DNA of 64,000 bases from Paragordius varius (Eukaryota > Nematomorpha): assembly GCA_964247055.1 (NCBI GenBank), contig OZ176060.1, forward strand, positions 1,240,001 through 1,304,000, in the 5' to 3' direction. Shown in pieces: positions 37,901 through 48,515 of the stretch. The position numbers and the translations under genes are program-made. How positions within the stretch are numbered: position 1 is the first letter of the stretch; every line of letters begins with the position of its first letter. Under the pieces are notes generated by a model. That model was given only the letters and a program-made list of their open reading frames with translations. It searched no databases and was not told the DNA's origin.

Positions 37901-40900
37901 TATTTAACCCAAAAATTTTGCAAAAAAACTTTAAATAAAACCCATAATTCAATTATAATTTACATTTTTGATTTCGAAAAAAAAAATTTTCAGCAAAACA
38001 CACTCACCCAGAATTTGAAAAAAATAAAGGATTCTTTCAAACTTTATTGACCCAAAAATTTGCAAAAAAATTTTTAAAACCTTAATAATTCTATCATAAA
38101 CATTTCTAATATCCAAAAAACTCACCTGAACAATAAAATCTCCAATAGAAGGAAATTTTTAAGAATCTCATAAGAATAAAGGCTCTCAAATTTCTCAACC
38201 CAAAAACATATCAAAAAAAACTTTAAAAAACCTTTTATTCAAATGTTTAACAATTCTGATTTCAAATCAACTTTCAAATAAACTTTCAGCATAAAAATCA
38301 ATTCCCATATATAATTTAAAATCAAATCATATGTTTTTGTTTTACCTCAATAGGATCAACGTCATGCGCAATGACAACTAAGATGGCACGTTTCTGTTCC
38401 ACCAACTTGGTAACGGTATTTATGCCCGACAGTAAAACAGGTTTTCTTTTAGCCGGGGTCAATGAACTTTTTGACTGCTCAGCAGCTGTTTTGGACGGGG
38501 TCGTTGAACTCTTGTTTTTTCCACCAGCAGCAGCTGATGCTTTTTTGTTTTTAGTGTCAACGGCAACCTTAGCAGCTGCTTGAGTTTTTAATCGTTTGGT
38601 TTTAGCCAACCGCGTTTCCGGTCGATATTTATGCAGCAGACGTAAAAGTTGCGTTGCTATGGTAACCAGGGAAAAAAAGAATAATAAAGTTCGAAAAAGG
38701 CTTTGAAAAAAATAATTAATAAAATTTCTAGATTTGTTTGATTTGATAGTTTTTTTAAAAAAATCACAAGTTGCGTTGCTATGATAACACGAATAAAAGA
38801 AAAAAGAGACTTTTAGTTGTAGAAAATCTAAAAAATTAATTATTAAAAAAATTGATTTAGGCGTTGCTATGAAAAAAACTGGAAAAAGAAAATTAATTTA
38901 ATTTTTTTTTGAAAGTTCTAAAATGTGAAAATTAAATAAATTATTAATTAAAAGGATATTTGCGTTGTCATGGCAACGAAACAAAAGAACATTTTAAATA
39001 AGGTTTCAAAAAGTGTTTATAATCAAAATATTAGGCTGATTTTTGAAGATTTAACAAGTAACCCATTAATAATTAATCAACTACTTTACCCCTTATAAAT
39101 AAAAAAAGATATTTACGTTGTCATGGCAACGAAACCAAAACAAAATGGTTTTAAAAATAATCCTATAAGTAAATATTTAAAATATAAAATTGGATTTTTA
39201 CGGATTTCAAAAGTGTACCGTAAATTTTATTTTAAATGCGTTGCCATAGCAACAAAACAAAACATTGTTTCTAAAATAAAGTTTAAATAAAATTTTCAAG
39301 AAAAAGTTTGTCAGTGATCTTGGTGAAAGATTCAAGAGTAATCATAATGAGCTCAGAAGCAATATTTTCATCATTCAATTCAAAATTAATACAACTTTTT
39401 TCGGGATATTTATATTATATATATTTATATAATGCAAAATAAAAAATAAAATATATAATATATTTTAAGTTTTTAAAACAGAAAGAAAAAATACAATTAA
39501 TTCCAAAATTTTATTGAAATAACTAAAAAAATGTCATTATTAAAAAAGCTAGAATTCAAAAACATTTTATATTCAAAAAATGTCATATAAAACTCTTTAA
39601 GAAACTCAAAAGTGCTAAAATACTTAAAAAAAAATTAATTATTAAAAATGATTTCTAACCTTAAATCTAAAAAAGGGAATAACCAATCATTTTTATTATA
39701 GGAATTATGGTAGTTTTATTTCAATAAGTTTTCAAAACTGTAAGCGCAAAAAACATTGTCATTAAAAAAATGTAGCTCTACAATGTTTCAAAATTTCTAT
39801 TAAAAACCTGTTTGCCTATCGACAGCTTGTCTAAATTGATTAATCGGTGGCGGTACTTTAAGCCTTTGAAGTAGGATGCGTTTTTGTCTTTGAAGTCTAA
39901 TGTACCGCGGCCATTTCACAAAACGGGTCAAGTCACGTTTCGGTTGAATATTTTGCCCAATTCCAAAATTTTTAGGCCGTTTTTCAAACAATGGATTGGT
40001 TTCTTTCTTGGGGGCTACTGGAGCTTTTTTAACAATAGCAGGGGGCGGTGCAACTTTTTTTTGCATTTTTGCAGCCTTTGAAGAGGCAGAAGATTTCTAA
40101 AAAAGATATAAATTTGGCAAAAATTTACTTTGATAACCATTTTTAATGCTTTTTTTCGGTATTTTCCAGGCCTAAGTTGTTGAAAGGAAGTATAGATATG
40201 TAAACCAAATGAGGTTTATGAATGTACACACTATTTGGTAAATTTTATTGAAAAAAATTTTTTTTAGAAATCTATTTTAAAATCAACTTAAATTTATAAT
40301 ATATAGCATAATTTGTTTAGTTATATTACTTTGATTAAAATCTCTATTTATTAGAAATTGATATTTGGATGTTTTTTATTAAATAGCCTTATATTGCAAT
40401 AAACAATTCTTAATACATTTTTAATTTTTAAATAGATATCTATCGTGTCCAATAAACTTAAATTTTTAAAAATTATAGCAATTTTATGGTATTTTTTTAG
40501 ACAGTGGTGATTAACAAATAATTTAGAGAGCTGGAAAAAAATTTATCTCTACCATAATACTGATAAAACTTTATTGTTGTTTTACACATTTGGATATATC
40601 TACACTTAAATAAGTACAATAAAATTAAGATAAAAAATATACATTTTCAAGTCCCATTTTTCCTTTTATAATTAATGGGTAAGGCTGAGGTTCGAACTCA
40701 GGCAGTGTAAGAGTCCGGCGCCCTGCCTACTATATATAAAAACCGCTGTTTTTAAACTTGATTGTTTATAATATAACTTTCTGCCTTTGAATTTGTAAAA
40801 TAGGGACGTAGTAAGATGTTAAGGTAAATTTTTATATAACACAAGCATGATTGTCTTTTGAAAAATATTCCTAACTACATTTTGTTTGTATATTTTGAAC

Positions 40901-43900
40901 ATAAACTCCACCTTAGCTCCATAAAAAGCTTTTTATGGCCGTATGCGGCCGTGTTACGCGATTATCATAACACTTGTTTTTGCTCATACGCATGATTTTA
41001 TAAAGTGATTTCCATTTAATTTGTTCGACTTTGAAAAATGGGTAAGGCACTTTGTCGTTAAAATTATTTTTTTGGTTAAAGCTAAATATATTTTGAATAA
41101 AAATAAAAAAATGTTAAAATAAAATATAGGCTATATAACAAAGATTTAACAATACTGTTTTGAACTATGGAAAATGTGAGTTCTAGAGGCAGTTCATTTG
41201 AATTAACGCAAAATGCCGAGATAATGTTTAATTGCATATTTTGATTGAAATTTTAGGCGCAATTTAAAAACATATTACTTAAAAACAACGGTTTTTACAC
41301 GCAGTTCTGTGTAGTATTTACAAAGCCCGCAAGAAATTTAAACTAAATGAAATCGATTTCCTATACATATATTATATATAAATATTACCAAATTTTAGCA
41401 ATGAACTATCAATAATTACTAAAATAAATAGTGGTTTTTACTGTCTTATGTTTGAAACCAAAAAAATAGTTGTGTTTTGCGAATCGAGGCGACCCGGGAT
41501 CTTCGATCCAAAAATGCGGCCCACGCAACCATTTTTGCATCTCTGCCTTATATCAAACCAGTCTATAAAACCAAAAATAAAATCGTTTCGGAAATCAGAG
41601 AGAGTGAGAAAAGATTGTAGGTCAATTTCATGAATTGTTTTACCCCTAATGAAATAATTATGATACAGGACTATCGCCAATCAAGGCATAATTAACCTTT
41701 TATCAAAAAAGGTCCTGAACGGATAGAAGATTTGTAAAATTAAAATTATACGGGCAAAAAAAATTTAAGACAATTTTTTGTAAAAGACAACCTTATACTT
41801 TTCAGACCTTATGCCTGCATAAACTATTTGAATAGGATTTAAATAATATATATAATAATACATGGCGATTCCCTATTTTGCAACCCAGAACAACAGACAA
41901 TATTTGAAAAATAAAAAAATTAAGAAAGTATGGGGTTGATATATATATATATATATATATATATAAATTGTTTATTGTTTTTCATTTCTACGTTTTGCAC
42001 CCGATTTCAATTTTACCTTATTTATCTAAATTATGTTCCGTCTTACACAGATAAACTAAGAAAAAACATCTAAAAATCGCTTTGATAGGAAATTCTCTCA
42101 CACTTGGAGTGTAATCTCTTGTCGCCAAATTAAAATTATACGTAAAAATATAAAGACAAATTTTTTTTTCAAAAAGACAACTATACTTTTTATCATCTTG
42201 ATTTTTAAAATGTAACCTATTTCAAAGTGCAGAATATAAAATAGAGATGTTTGGTAACACAATTAGTTATATAGTTTACCATAATAATTAAATGAGTTTT
42301 AAAGGATAAATTAAGGTATAAAAAGTATGGTTGTCTTTTCTAATAAAATGTCTTTATATTTTAGCGTGTTATCCGGATACCAATTCGAGTTTCACTGTAA
42401 TAATTTTGAGGAATGATTAAAATAGCTTAACGAATGATTTTCCCCCAAAGACACAATTAGATTATCTGGCATGACACTTGTATAGTAAAAATTGAAATTA
42501 TACGGCAAAATGTAAAAATATAAAGAGAAAAATTTTTTTACAAAAGACAACCATATTTTTAAACCTTGATTTATCCTATAAAAAAACATTTAATTATACA
42601 ATCGTAAAGATAATTGATTGTGTCACCAATTTATATTTTTTATTTTATACTTTGTAATTTAAAACAATCAATTAGTTATATTTAAAAATCAAGGTTAAAA
42701 AAGTAGGGTAATCTTTTAGAAAAAATATGTGTCTTTATATTTTCAAGTTTTGTACGTATAATTTCAATATTTACTCTAAATTATCACAAAGAGATGGCTC
42801 ATTGCAAAATATATATAGAAAGCGATGGACAAATTTATTAAATATTTAAAATGTTTCATTTACCGAAAAACCATTAAAAACTTAGAAATACACCCAAACT
42901 TAGATATAAATCGTATTGAATCAAATAAAAATTCATTTTGCATTTTAAGCACAACCTTATGCAAAAAAAATATTTAGGAAAAATTTTATGTTAAAAAAAT
43001 TTTAATCTTGAACTTATCATTAATAAATTTTGCCAAATCTATGGCACATGGAGATTTAAAAATGGAAAATTTCTTATTTTTAATTTTATTTTTAGGGACA
43101 AACTTTCGATAATTAATTTAGAATTCCGAAATCTTCTTCCTGAATTTTAAAAGCCTTAAAAAATCTGGACCGCCAAAATATATGGACATTAACAAAAATT
43201 TATTAGATTTTGAACATAAGACTGTTAAAACAACTATTCAATATAAAACCTTAGTTATCGCGATAAAATTAAAAAAAAAATAATGAAAATTGTTTAAGAA
43301 ATTATCAATTTTATTTTGATTACGTATATAATTTTTTAAAATTTCTCGCGGTCTAAAGAAATTTTTTGAAAAGGGGCATGTTACGCTGGTTTAAAGTCTA
43401 GGATGGGCGTAGACGAATGGCTTAGTAGTACGCATTAGAAAACTATATGTTTCAAGATTTTTTACTTTTCAAAAATAAGGCATTAAATTCGTATAAAAAT
43501 TTAGTTTATCGCGATAAAATTAAAAAAATAATAATAATAAAAATTGTTTAAGAAAGTCAATTTTATTAAAATTACATATATAATTTTTTTTATCTCGCGG
43601 TCTGCAGAAATAAATAAATATGCACTTCCGATTTAAACTTTAGAATGGGCGTGGAAGAATTGCTTACAAGTTCGCATTAAAAAAATATAGGAGCTTTTAT
43701 AGATATTTTGCTTGATTTTAAACATAAGGCAGTAAATTCATATAAAAACTTAGTTTATCGCGATAAAATTAAAAAATAATAATGGAAACTGTTTAAGAAA
43801 TATTAATTTTATTTTGATTACGTATATAATTTTTTTAAATTTCTCGCGGTCCGGAGAAATATTTTAAATACGAACTTTTGGTTTAAACTCTAGAATGGGC

Positions 43901-45289
43901 ATGGAGAATACTATAGGAGCTTTTATGGATATTTTGCTTGATTTCAAACATAAGTCAGTTAATTTCAAACATGTAACTTTTATATTGCGTTTAAAATCAG
44001 GGGTATAATAAATAACCTAATGAATTATACAGAATTATACGGACGGACAATTAAAGACAAATATTTTTTTTTCATAAGACAACCATACTTTTATGTTCAA
44101 AATTATTTAAAATTTAAATAATTATTTAAAATTGCAAAGTATGGAATATAAATGTGGTAACACAATCAATCATTAATTTTTTAAACTAAATAGCTAATAT
44201 GAGAAAAATTAAGGTTTTATAAAGTATAGGGTTGTATTTCAGATAAAAATATTTGTCTTTATATTTTAACGTTTTGGCCATATAATTTCAGTTTTCACTG
44301 TATATATGTGATAGAAAAGCGTATAGATTCTGGTGCTTTTGATTTTAGCCCTTATGAGTAATTTAAAAATTTGCCCATTTTGTGAAATTAAGTTTTATTG
44401 GGGAAGTTTAATGCTTTTCAAAAATAGAACATTAAAATATATATATTACATTTATTGTTATATTTTTAAATAAAAAGGCAGTTTCGAAAGTCTCAAATTG
44501 TTTGACACGTAGTAAAAATAAATAAATTCTTGTTATATAAAGGCGACAGAACCGAGAACGCGCTATAAAAAACTTAAATATATGCAAAACTTGAGATCAT
44601 TAAAAGTTTTTCTAAAAAAGGGTGAATATTTTACTCAAAAATATAATTTATAGCAATTTCGTCAAGCGAGTTTACAGTATTTTCAAGCATGATAAAAACG
44701 ATATAAAAAAATTTTAAATTATAGCAATCGTTTTATATTTATATGATTCTGAATTTATTATATGATAATTTAAATAAAAGGTTTATTTTTTGAAATTTGG
44801 ATATATTTCAAAAATAAAAAGATTATATTAAACATTATTGTTTCAATCAAATTCCTGGGATAATGGAAATGTTCTGCATAATCAAATTTTATATAAAAAA
44901 TGTTTTAATTATATTTCCTCTGCCTTTAAAATAGTATGAAGTATGCTCAAAACTTTGTTAAAGATTTTGAACAAAGTCTGCATTTTTCATAAAAATAAGA
45001 TTTTGGATGCCATAATTAAGCATATGTATATAGTATTATAGCAAAAACTCGGCATTTTTGTGTTTATTCTAAGAATACCAGCCCTATTTAGAAGGGAAAA
45101 ATGTTTTGGATTTTCGAAGCCCAGACCTTTTGTGTGTAGTGTTATATCGATAATCTTTAAAGTATGTGAGATATTTGGTTGAATTTAAATTTAGCTTTCT
45201 TCAGCCTTATAAGCGCATAATATACAAATGTATTTTATAAAAATCTAAAATTGTCAAAAAATCCTTACCTTGAATTTCTTCGCCGCCAT
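28087..45289 (-). CDS. RPL7A: RPL7A (60S ribosomal protein eL8, Surf-3)
   Basis: eL8 is a core 60S protein with an L7Ae-type RNA-binding domain. Exons on the minus strand are 45289-45269 (tentative), 40096-39808, 38656-38346, 33718-33588, 32327-32258 and 31608-31504. A second copy of the last two is at 28848-28779 and 28191-28087. Phases agree throughout, giving 927 bases and 308 residues (human 266). Landmarks are [120 protein letters not shown] and [20 protein letters not shown]. The extra length is an Ala/Lys/Ser-rich insert in exon 3 (for example [20 protein letters not shown]). The gene points toward SURF4 on the same strand. Confidence 0.92.
28779..28848 (-). CDS. RPL7A: RPL7A duplicate penultimate exon (5')
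   Basis: Seventy bases with acceptor ...ttttAG and donor GTTTTTT. It encodes [20 protein letters not shown] then FDE, identical in protein to 32258-32327. The changes I see (AGC/AGT, ACC/ACT, GTT/GTA, ATC/ATT) are synonymous. Phase is also the same (one base in, codon boundary out). Confidence 0.8.
30835..31110. repeat. Dispersed repeat related to 23690-23960
   Basis: It shares CTCAAAAGCTTACTT, ACCACAAACGTAAA, AAAAAGGTAATAAAG and a family D edge (ATTTAATAAATTTTACGAGA). It is embedded between the two copies of RPL7A exons 5 and 6. Confidence 0.55.
31504..31608 (-). CDS. RPL7A: RPL7A terminal exon 6
   Basis: The acceptor is ...tttcatAG, then [20 protein letters not shown], the basic helix and KKLG-stop (TAA, 31506-31504). 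It matches human [20 protein letters not shown] and ELATKLG. Confidence 0.92.
   Translation of the reverse strand: MRRHWGGGKLGAKSEARLSKIEKAKNKELLKKLG
32258..32327 (-). CDS. RPL7A: RPL7A exon 5
   Basis: One base completes a proline codon from exon 4, then [20 protein letters not shown] and FDE follow before GTTTCT. It matches human [20 protein letters not shown]. Confidence 0.92.
33588..33718 (-). CDS. RPL7A: RPL7A exon 4
   Basis: The acceptor is ...ttatttAG and the donor is GTAAAAA. It encodes [20 protein letters not shown] then [20 protein letters not shown] and KIN. This is almost identical to animal eL8 over this conserved RNA-binding stretch. Phase 0 in, two bases out. Confidence 0.93.
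34018..34273. mobile_element. Terminal-inverted minisatellite element (copy f, degenerate)
   Basis: It ends ACGGTAAATGGTA and has a degenerate left end (CATTTACAATTTATATTCAC). Only one or two units remain on each side of the shared core. It lies in RPL7A intron 3. Confidence 0.65.
34420..35900 (-). repeat. Repeats including copies of the RPL7A exon 3 3' edge
   Basis: Four places (about 34608-34650, 34868-34910, 35094-35125, 35806-35850) resemble the end of exon 3 with its donor. The model is the complement of ATATGTTTTTGTTTTACCTC followed by AATAGGATCAACGTCATGC. One copy reads ATATGGTTTTACGATGGGGT then CAACACGCC. Between them TTTCAAAAGCTTAGA, CAGATCCTAGAATTTTT and ATCCTAAAAATAT recur at 130-250 base spacing. 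Confidence 0.65.
35900..38230. repeat. About 120-bp tandem array in RPL7A intron 3
   Basis: About twenty imperfect units. The consensus blocks are TTTCAGAAAACCCACTCACC, CAGAATTCCAGAAAAATAAA, TTAACCCAAAAATATTTC, AAAAAACCTTAAATAAAACC and CATAATTTTCAGTCCTAAAA. Two neighbouring units near 36600-36860 are almost identical, so exchange between units is recent. I could not tie the unit to any exon. Confidence 0.85.
38346..38656 (-). CDS. RPL7A: RPL7A exon 3
   Basis: The acceptor is ...ggttaccatAG and the donor is GTAAAA. It encodes [15 protein letters not shown], a long Lys/Ala/Ser-rich insert, then [20 protein letters not shown] and DVDPIE. The insert ([20 protein letters not shown] and onward) replaces the shorter basic linker of other animals. 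Confidence 0.92.
38657..39260 (-). repeat. Copies of the RPL7A exon 3 5' edge (X-box-like)
   Basis: The acceptor-exon junction (minus strand GGTTACCATAGCAACGCAAC) recurs in intron 2 near 38767, 38868, 38950, 39116 and 39236, every 80-165 bases. The copies read ATCATAGCAACGCAAC, TTGCCATGACAACGCAAA and TTGCTATGGCAACGCATT. The better copies approach the palindrome GTTGCCATGGCAAC, which is also the RFX X-box consensus. Confidence 0.7.
39808..40096 (-). CDS. RPL7A: RPL7A exon 2
   Basis: The acceptor is ...ttttttAG and the donor is GTTTTTAA. It encodes [60 protein letters not shown] and [18 protein letters not shown]. It enters in phase 0. An internal ATG (40066-40064) would give a start at MQKKVAPPP if the upstream exon were not used. 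Confidence 0.92.
40680..40735 (-). repeat. tRNA-like / SINE fragment
   Basis: The minus strand reads GTAGGCAGGGCGCCGGACTC, TTACACTG, then CCTGAGTTCGAACCTCAG. The T-arm pairs perfectly (CTGAG with CTCAG around TTCGAAC). The anticodon-arm region resembles that of a tRNA, but the 5' half is absent. Probably a tRNA-derived SINE remnant, related to 23960-24090. Confidence 0.45.
41735..42025. repeat. Family C fold-back repeat with (TA)n centre
   Basis: The left arm has AAATTATACGGGCAAAAAAA and AAAGACAACCTTATACTTTT. The right arm has AGTATGGGGTTGAT and CCCGATTTCAATTTTACC, with a (TA)n run at 41939-41965. Confidence 0.6.
42125..42402. repeat. Family C fold-back repeat
   Basis: The arms carry AAAATTATACGTAAAAATAT / AAAAGACAACTATACTTTTT on the left and AAAAGTATGGTTGTCTTTTC with GTTTCACTGT on the right. 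Confidence 0.65.
42483..42778. repeat. Family C fold-back repeat
   Basis: The left end is TAGTAAAAATTGAAATTATA and the right end is TAATTTCAATATTTACTCTA. The arms are separated by AATTGATTGTGTCACC and its inverted partner. Confidence 0.65.
43236..43985. repeat. About 245-bp tandem repeat x 3
   Basis: Units begin near 43255, 43500 and 43755 with AGTTTATCGCGATAAAATTA (first unit slightly different). They contain GATTACGTATATAATTTTTT, TTTCTCGCGGTC and GAATGGGCGTGGA. They lie in the putative RPL7A intron 1. Confidence 0.8.
44028..44303. repeat. Family C fold-back repeat
   Basis: The left arm is ACAGAATTATACGGACGGAC with ATAAGACAACCATACTTTTA. The right arm is AAAGTATAGGGTTGTATTTC with TAATTTCAGTTTTCACTGTA. 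Confidence 0.6.
45269..45289 (-). CDS. RPL7A: RPL7A exon 1 (tentative)
   Basis: A short exon encodes MAAKKFK from an ATG in good context (GGAAATGGCG), ending at a strong GTAAGG donor. Its phase 0 end fits exon 2 ([10 protein letters not shown]...), and a basic N-terminus is usual for eL8. Against it: the 5.2-kb distance, and decayed look-alikes of this stretch inside dispersed repeats near 18970, 23260, 58700, 62845 and 63285. This is the only intact version in the window. Confidence 0.5.
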
Positions 45290-46693
45290 TTCCTTTTTTA
45301 AATCGTTAAGTAAAAATAAATTTTTATTATGAATAGGATGCAAATAATTAGTTTTTTAAGCTTTCAAGATACATTTCCCAGCAAAAACTTGATATTTATC
45401 GATTTTAAATTTAGTGGTTAAGTTCAATCGTTACGCTTACCCAATTTTAGATTCTAAAAGTTTAAAAACTATAAAAATATAGCCTTTTTTAATCAACACT
45501 GGAAAACAAAGTTTGATAATTAAATTTTAACTTCAATAACTTTAAAAAAGAGATTTATTATTACCCCAATTATTATCGGCACAATAAAATGAAAATAAAG
45601 TATTAAAATTTTACAAATATATCGTTCTACCCCTTTAAATATATTGTGCCATATATTTTCATAGTTATTTATTTATGGAATAAGGTATTTAGCTTTTACC
45701 AAATTTTAAACAAACATAATTTGAACTATTTTTACATTTTACGATATGTAGCGATTACATAAGCCCCAAAACCACCATAATATTCCCCATAAAAATCCTA
45801 TTAAACATCTTGCGCTATAACTTATATAACATTTGAATACAAATCAGGTCTAGATTTCTTTGATATTGGGGTTATTGACTACCCTAGGTCTGTCTAAAAT
45901 CAAATATATGAAATATATTGAAACCATTTCAATTTGCAGTTATACAAGATTAATGCACTGAGATATAAAAATTATTCATGTTTGCGTTTATTTTTAAAAA
46001 AATAGCACAGAGTCCGTATCTAATACAAAAAACTAGTATTTTGCTCTATATGTAGTGTATGATATATTTTAAATGATGCTTTTTACGAAACCAGTTTTCA
46101 TCAAAAATTACATTTAGTATAATAATAATGTGTTCTGAATATATGGGAAAATTATCACAAAGCTGTATATATCATAATTAAATGAGACTAGTATTACAAA
46201 ATCAAAAGCACCGTTTATCCTGATACATTATCTATCAGAACATAATTATATTTCATCAAGATATTTTTTATATTTCCCAATTCGATGCACTGATATTAAG
46301 GATTATTTAGCGATTTAACAAAAAAATATTAGATGTTCGTCTTGGTTTTTGGCCTTAGGAGTCATTTAAGTAAAATTTTTGTGTAATTGGTCCGTATCAA
46401 GTAATCCTGAATTCGCTCATATTATGCTTAACTTTTTTGATATCTAAACACTTTATTCCAAAAAACATCATAAATTATATCATAAACCATATTTTAAAAG
46501 AAGCAAAATAATATTATAAAAAAATTTTGATCAGGGGTCTGAAAGTCTAAAATTTTTGCCCCCCCCCTCTCAAAAATATGCCCCCTTATATAAAAATGTT
46601 TATATATGTTAGATTATGGCATTAAAAAAATATTTTTTAAAATGCATACTTTGCTCAAAAACTTAATTAGCGAATGTTTGTTAAAAATATATT
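45290..46693. other. AT-rich stretch with dispersed repeats
   Basis: 45290-45560 belongs to dispersed family B (shared with 23300 and 58750). 45840-45980 resembles the left part of family A. 46530-46570 starts like a hAT end (CAGGGGTCTGAAAG), but no matching right end was found. No gene seen. Confidence 0.45.
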
Positions 46694-47429
46694 GGGTGGG
46701 GTGATAAAAAAGTCGCACTTGACTTGTAAGCCAAGCGTGGCAAGTTGAGCAAGATTACTTAAGCCAGTAAGTGTACACTTGAAGATCGGTGATAAAAAAA
46801 AACACTTAAGTCAAGTTTTTTGCTTATGAATGTAACAGTTTTTTGCCACCCAATTCGAATTTTATGGAAATTCTTTGGATCATTTTCAGCTAAAATTTAT
46901 GAAATAAGGCACAAAAAGAATAAACACCCAATACTATATGCATTTATTGAAGTAAAACTCAAAGTTAGGTATGTTAAAATAATAAATATTAAGATTTTTT
47001 TAAATATTCAACCCTATACCTATAGTTTTTAAGAAACCATTCGCCCTTCAAACACTCTTATATAATTAATTTTACTACAAGTTTAACATATTACAGGTAT
47101 AATACATATATAATTTTAGATTATATCTTAATTATTAATTTAAAGCAACATTAGTCTCACTAAATAACAATTGCGCTTAAAAAAATTAACAAAGGTATAT
47201 TTGAGGGCAGGTGATATCTGTAAAAATACAATTAATTCAAGTAAAAATATTGGTATAATTATATAGATTGTTAAACGTTAATAAACGTATTTACTTTAAT
47301 ACGCATCCTGAACAACTTTTGTCATTAATTCTGTATATCTATAAATTAAGGTTAATTTATTTTTGAAAATACATATATAACCTTTTAGATTTTAAAAAAA
47401 TATCCTTTTATTTGTTAACTGATTACAGC

Positions 47430-48290
47430 AATGTACATGAACAATTTCAAAAACAAATTGGAGCGCAAAAAAATAGAGTTGGAACATATATGAAACGTTT
47501 GTTAAGATTTAATGATGAAAGCATATCGATTTTATAACACTTCACAAATTTTCCCTACCGACCGATATTATTGAGTGTGGAGATTTTCCTCCGTTACATT
47601 AGCGACCCCGGCTTTCTGTACAACGATCAACCGTAACTAAAACAGTATCTAAAGTGGCGGAAAAAATTTGTGACATTGCTCATAAAAGGATCCGATTTCC
47701 ATCTGACCAGTTTCAACCCTAAACAACGTTGGCAGAAGAATCATAAGATGCCAAAATGCCATAGACTGTACCGGTACCCACATCGACATCATGAGGCCTA
47801 GGGGAATTTGGTGACGAATATATCAAAACCGAAAAGGCCGTTATAGCCTTAATTGTCAATTTACCTGTGACGGTGATGAATTTATAACGAGTTTAAACGC
47901 TAAAATGCCGGCGGGAAGCGTTCATGATAGCCGGATTTTCCGCAAAAGTAAAATACGTTCCATTTTAGCCAATACCAATGCGGCACTATTGGGTGACACT
48001 GGGTATGGAATTACTTCATATATAATAACACCATTTAAAAACCACCCTAACAACCTTTTACAAACGAAGTTTAATACATTCCATGCTAGAGAAAGAATAG
48101 TCATTGAAAGTGCTATTTGGTCAAACAACTCAAACGCAGGTTTCCCATATTGCAGCATAATAAAATACGAGTCCATTTGGATACCGCAGTAAATATTATT
48201 GTACATAATATGACTAAATTTTTAAAGGATGATTTAGATATAGATGATGTAATATCAATTGATTTAGATAGATAATATTAATAACGATGA
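47430..48290 (+). pseudogene. Harbinger DDE transposase remnant (HARBI1-like)
   Basis: Across several frames one can read AIDCTGTHIDI (47760s), NRKGRYSLNCQFTCDG, then MPAGSVHDSRIFRKSKIR, LLGDTGYGITSYIITPFKNH and FNTFHARERIVIESA. These are the AIDGTH, NRKG..SINVQ, PGSVHDSRIF, LLGDSGY and HARERVIIER blocks of Harbinger DDE_4 transposases. Stops and frameshifts upstream (for example in 47530-47830), and loss of reading frame after the HARERIV block, make it inactive. Confidence 0.88.
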
Positions 48291-48515
48291 TGATTGCGAA
48301 GATTAAGACAATATGGATAATGCTTTGACAGACGAAAGAATCTCTCAGGTTAACAAAAAAGAGATAACATACATTGTAAATGTATTAAAAACATTAAATT
48401 TATTATAAATATATTATGCTACAAATAATGATTCGTATGGATTATATATATATATATATATATTAATTACATTTTAATATTGGATTACATTTTGAAAAGT
48501 TATAATAAATTTATT

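Larger units (their letters stand above)
40097..45268. other. Putative RPL7A intron 1 / upstream region
   Basis: About 5.2 kb, AT-rich. It contains a tRNA-like fragment (40680-40735), a GC-richer patch open in two frames (41438-41690) that I do not recognise, three family C fold-backs and a 245-bp tandem repeat. The rest shows nothing I can name. Confidence 0.5.

Noticed and set aside
41438-41690. GC-richer patch open on both strands (80 codons minus, 61 plus)
   Set aside because: No motif or splice-site pair recognised and no homology I can recall; kept only as unassigned sequence within the putative RPL7A intron 1.
46532-46600. Possible hAT element starting CAGGGGTCTGAAAG
   Set aside because: No matching right end or 8-base target duplication could be found nearby.
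47905-48206. Overlapping + and - open frames read as a host gene
   Set aside because: The + frame carries Harbinger transposase motifs and lies between matching inverted ends; the - frame is its shadow.
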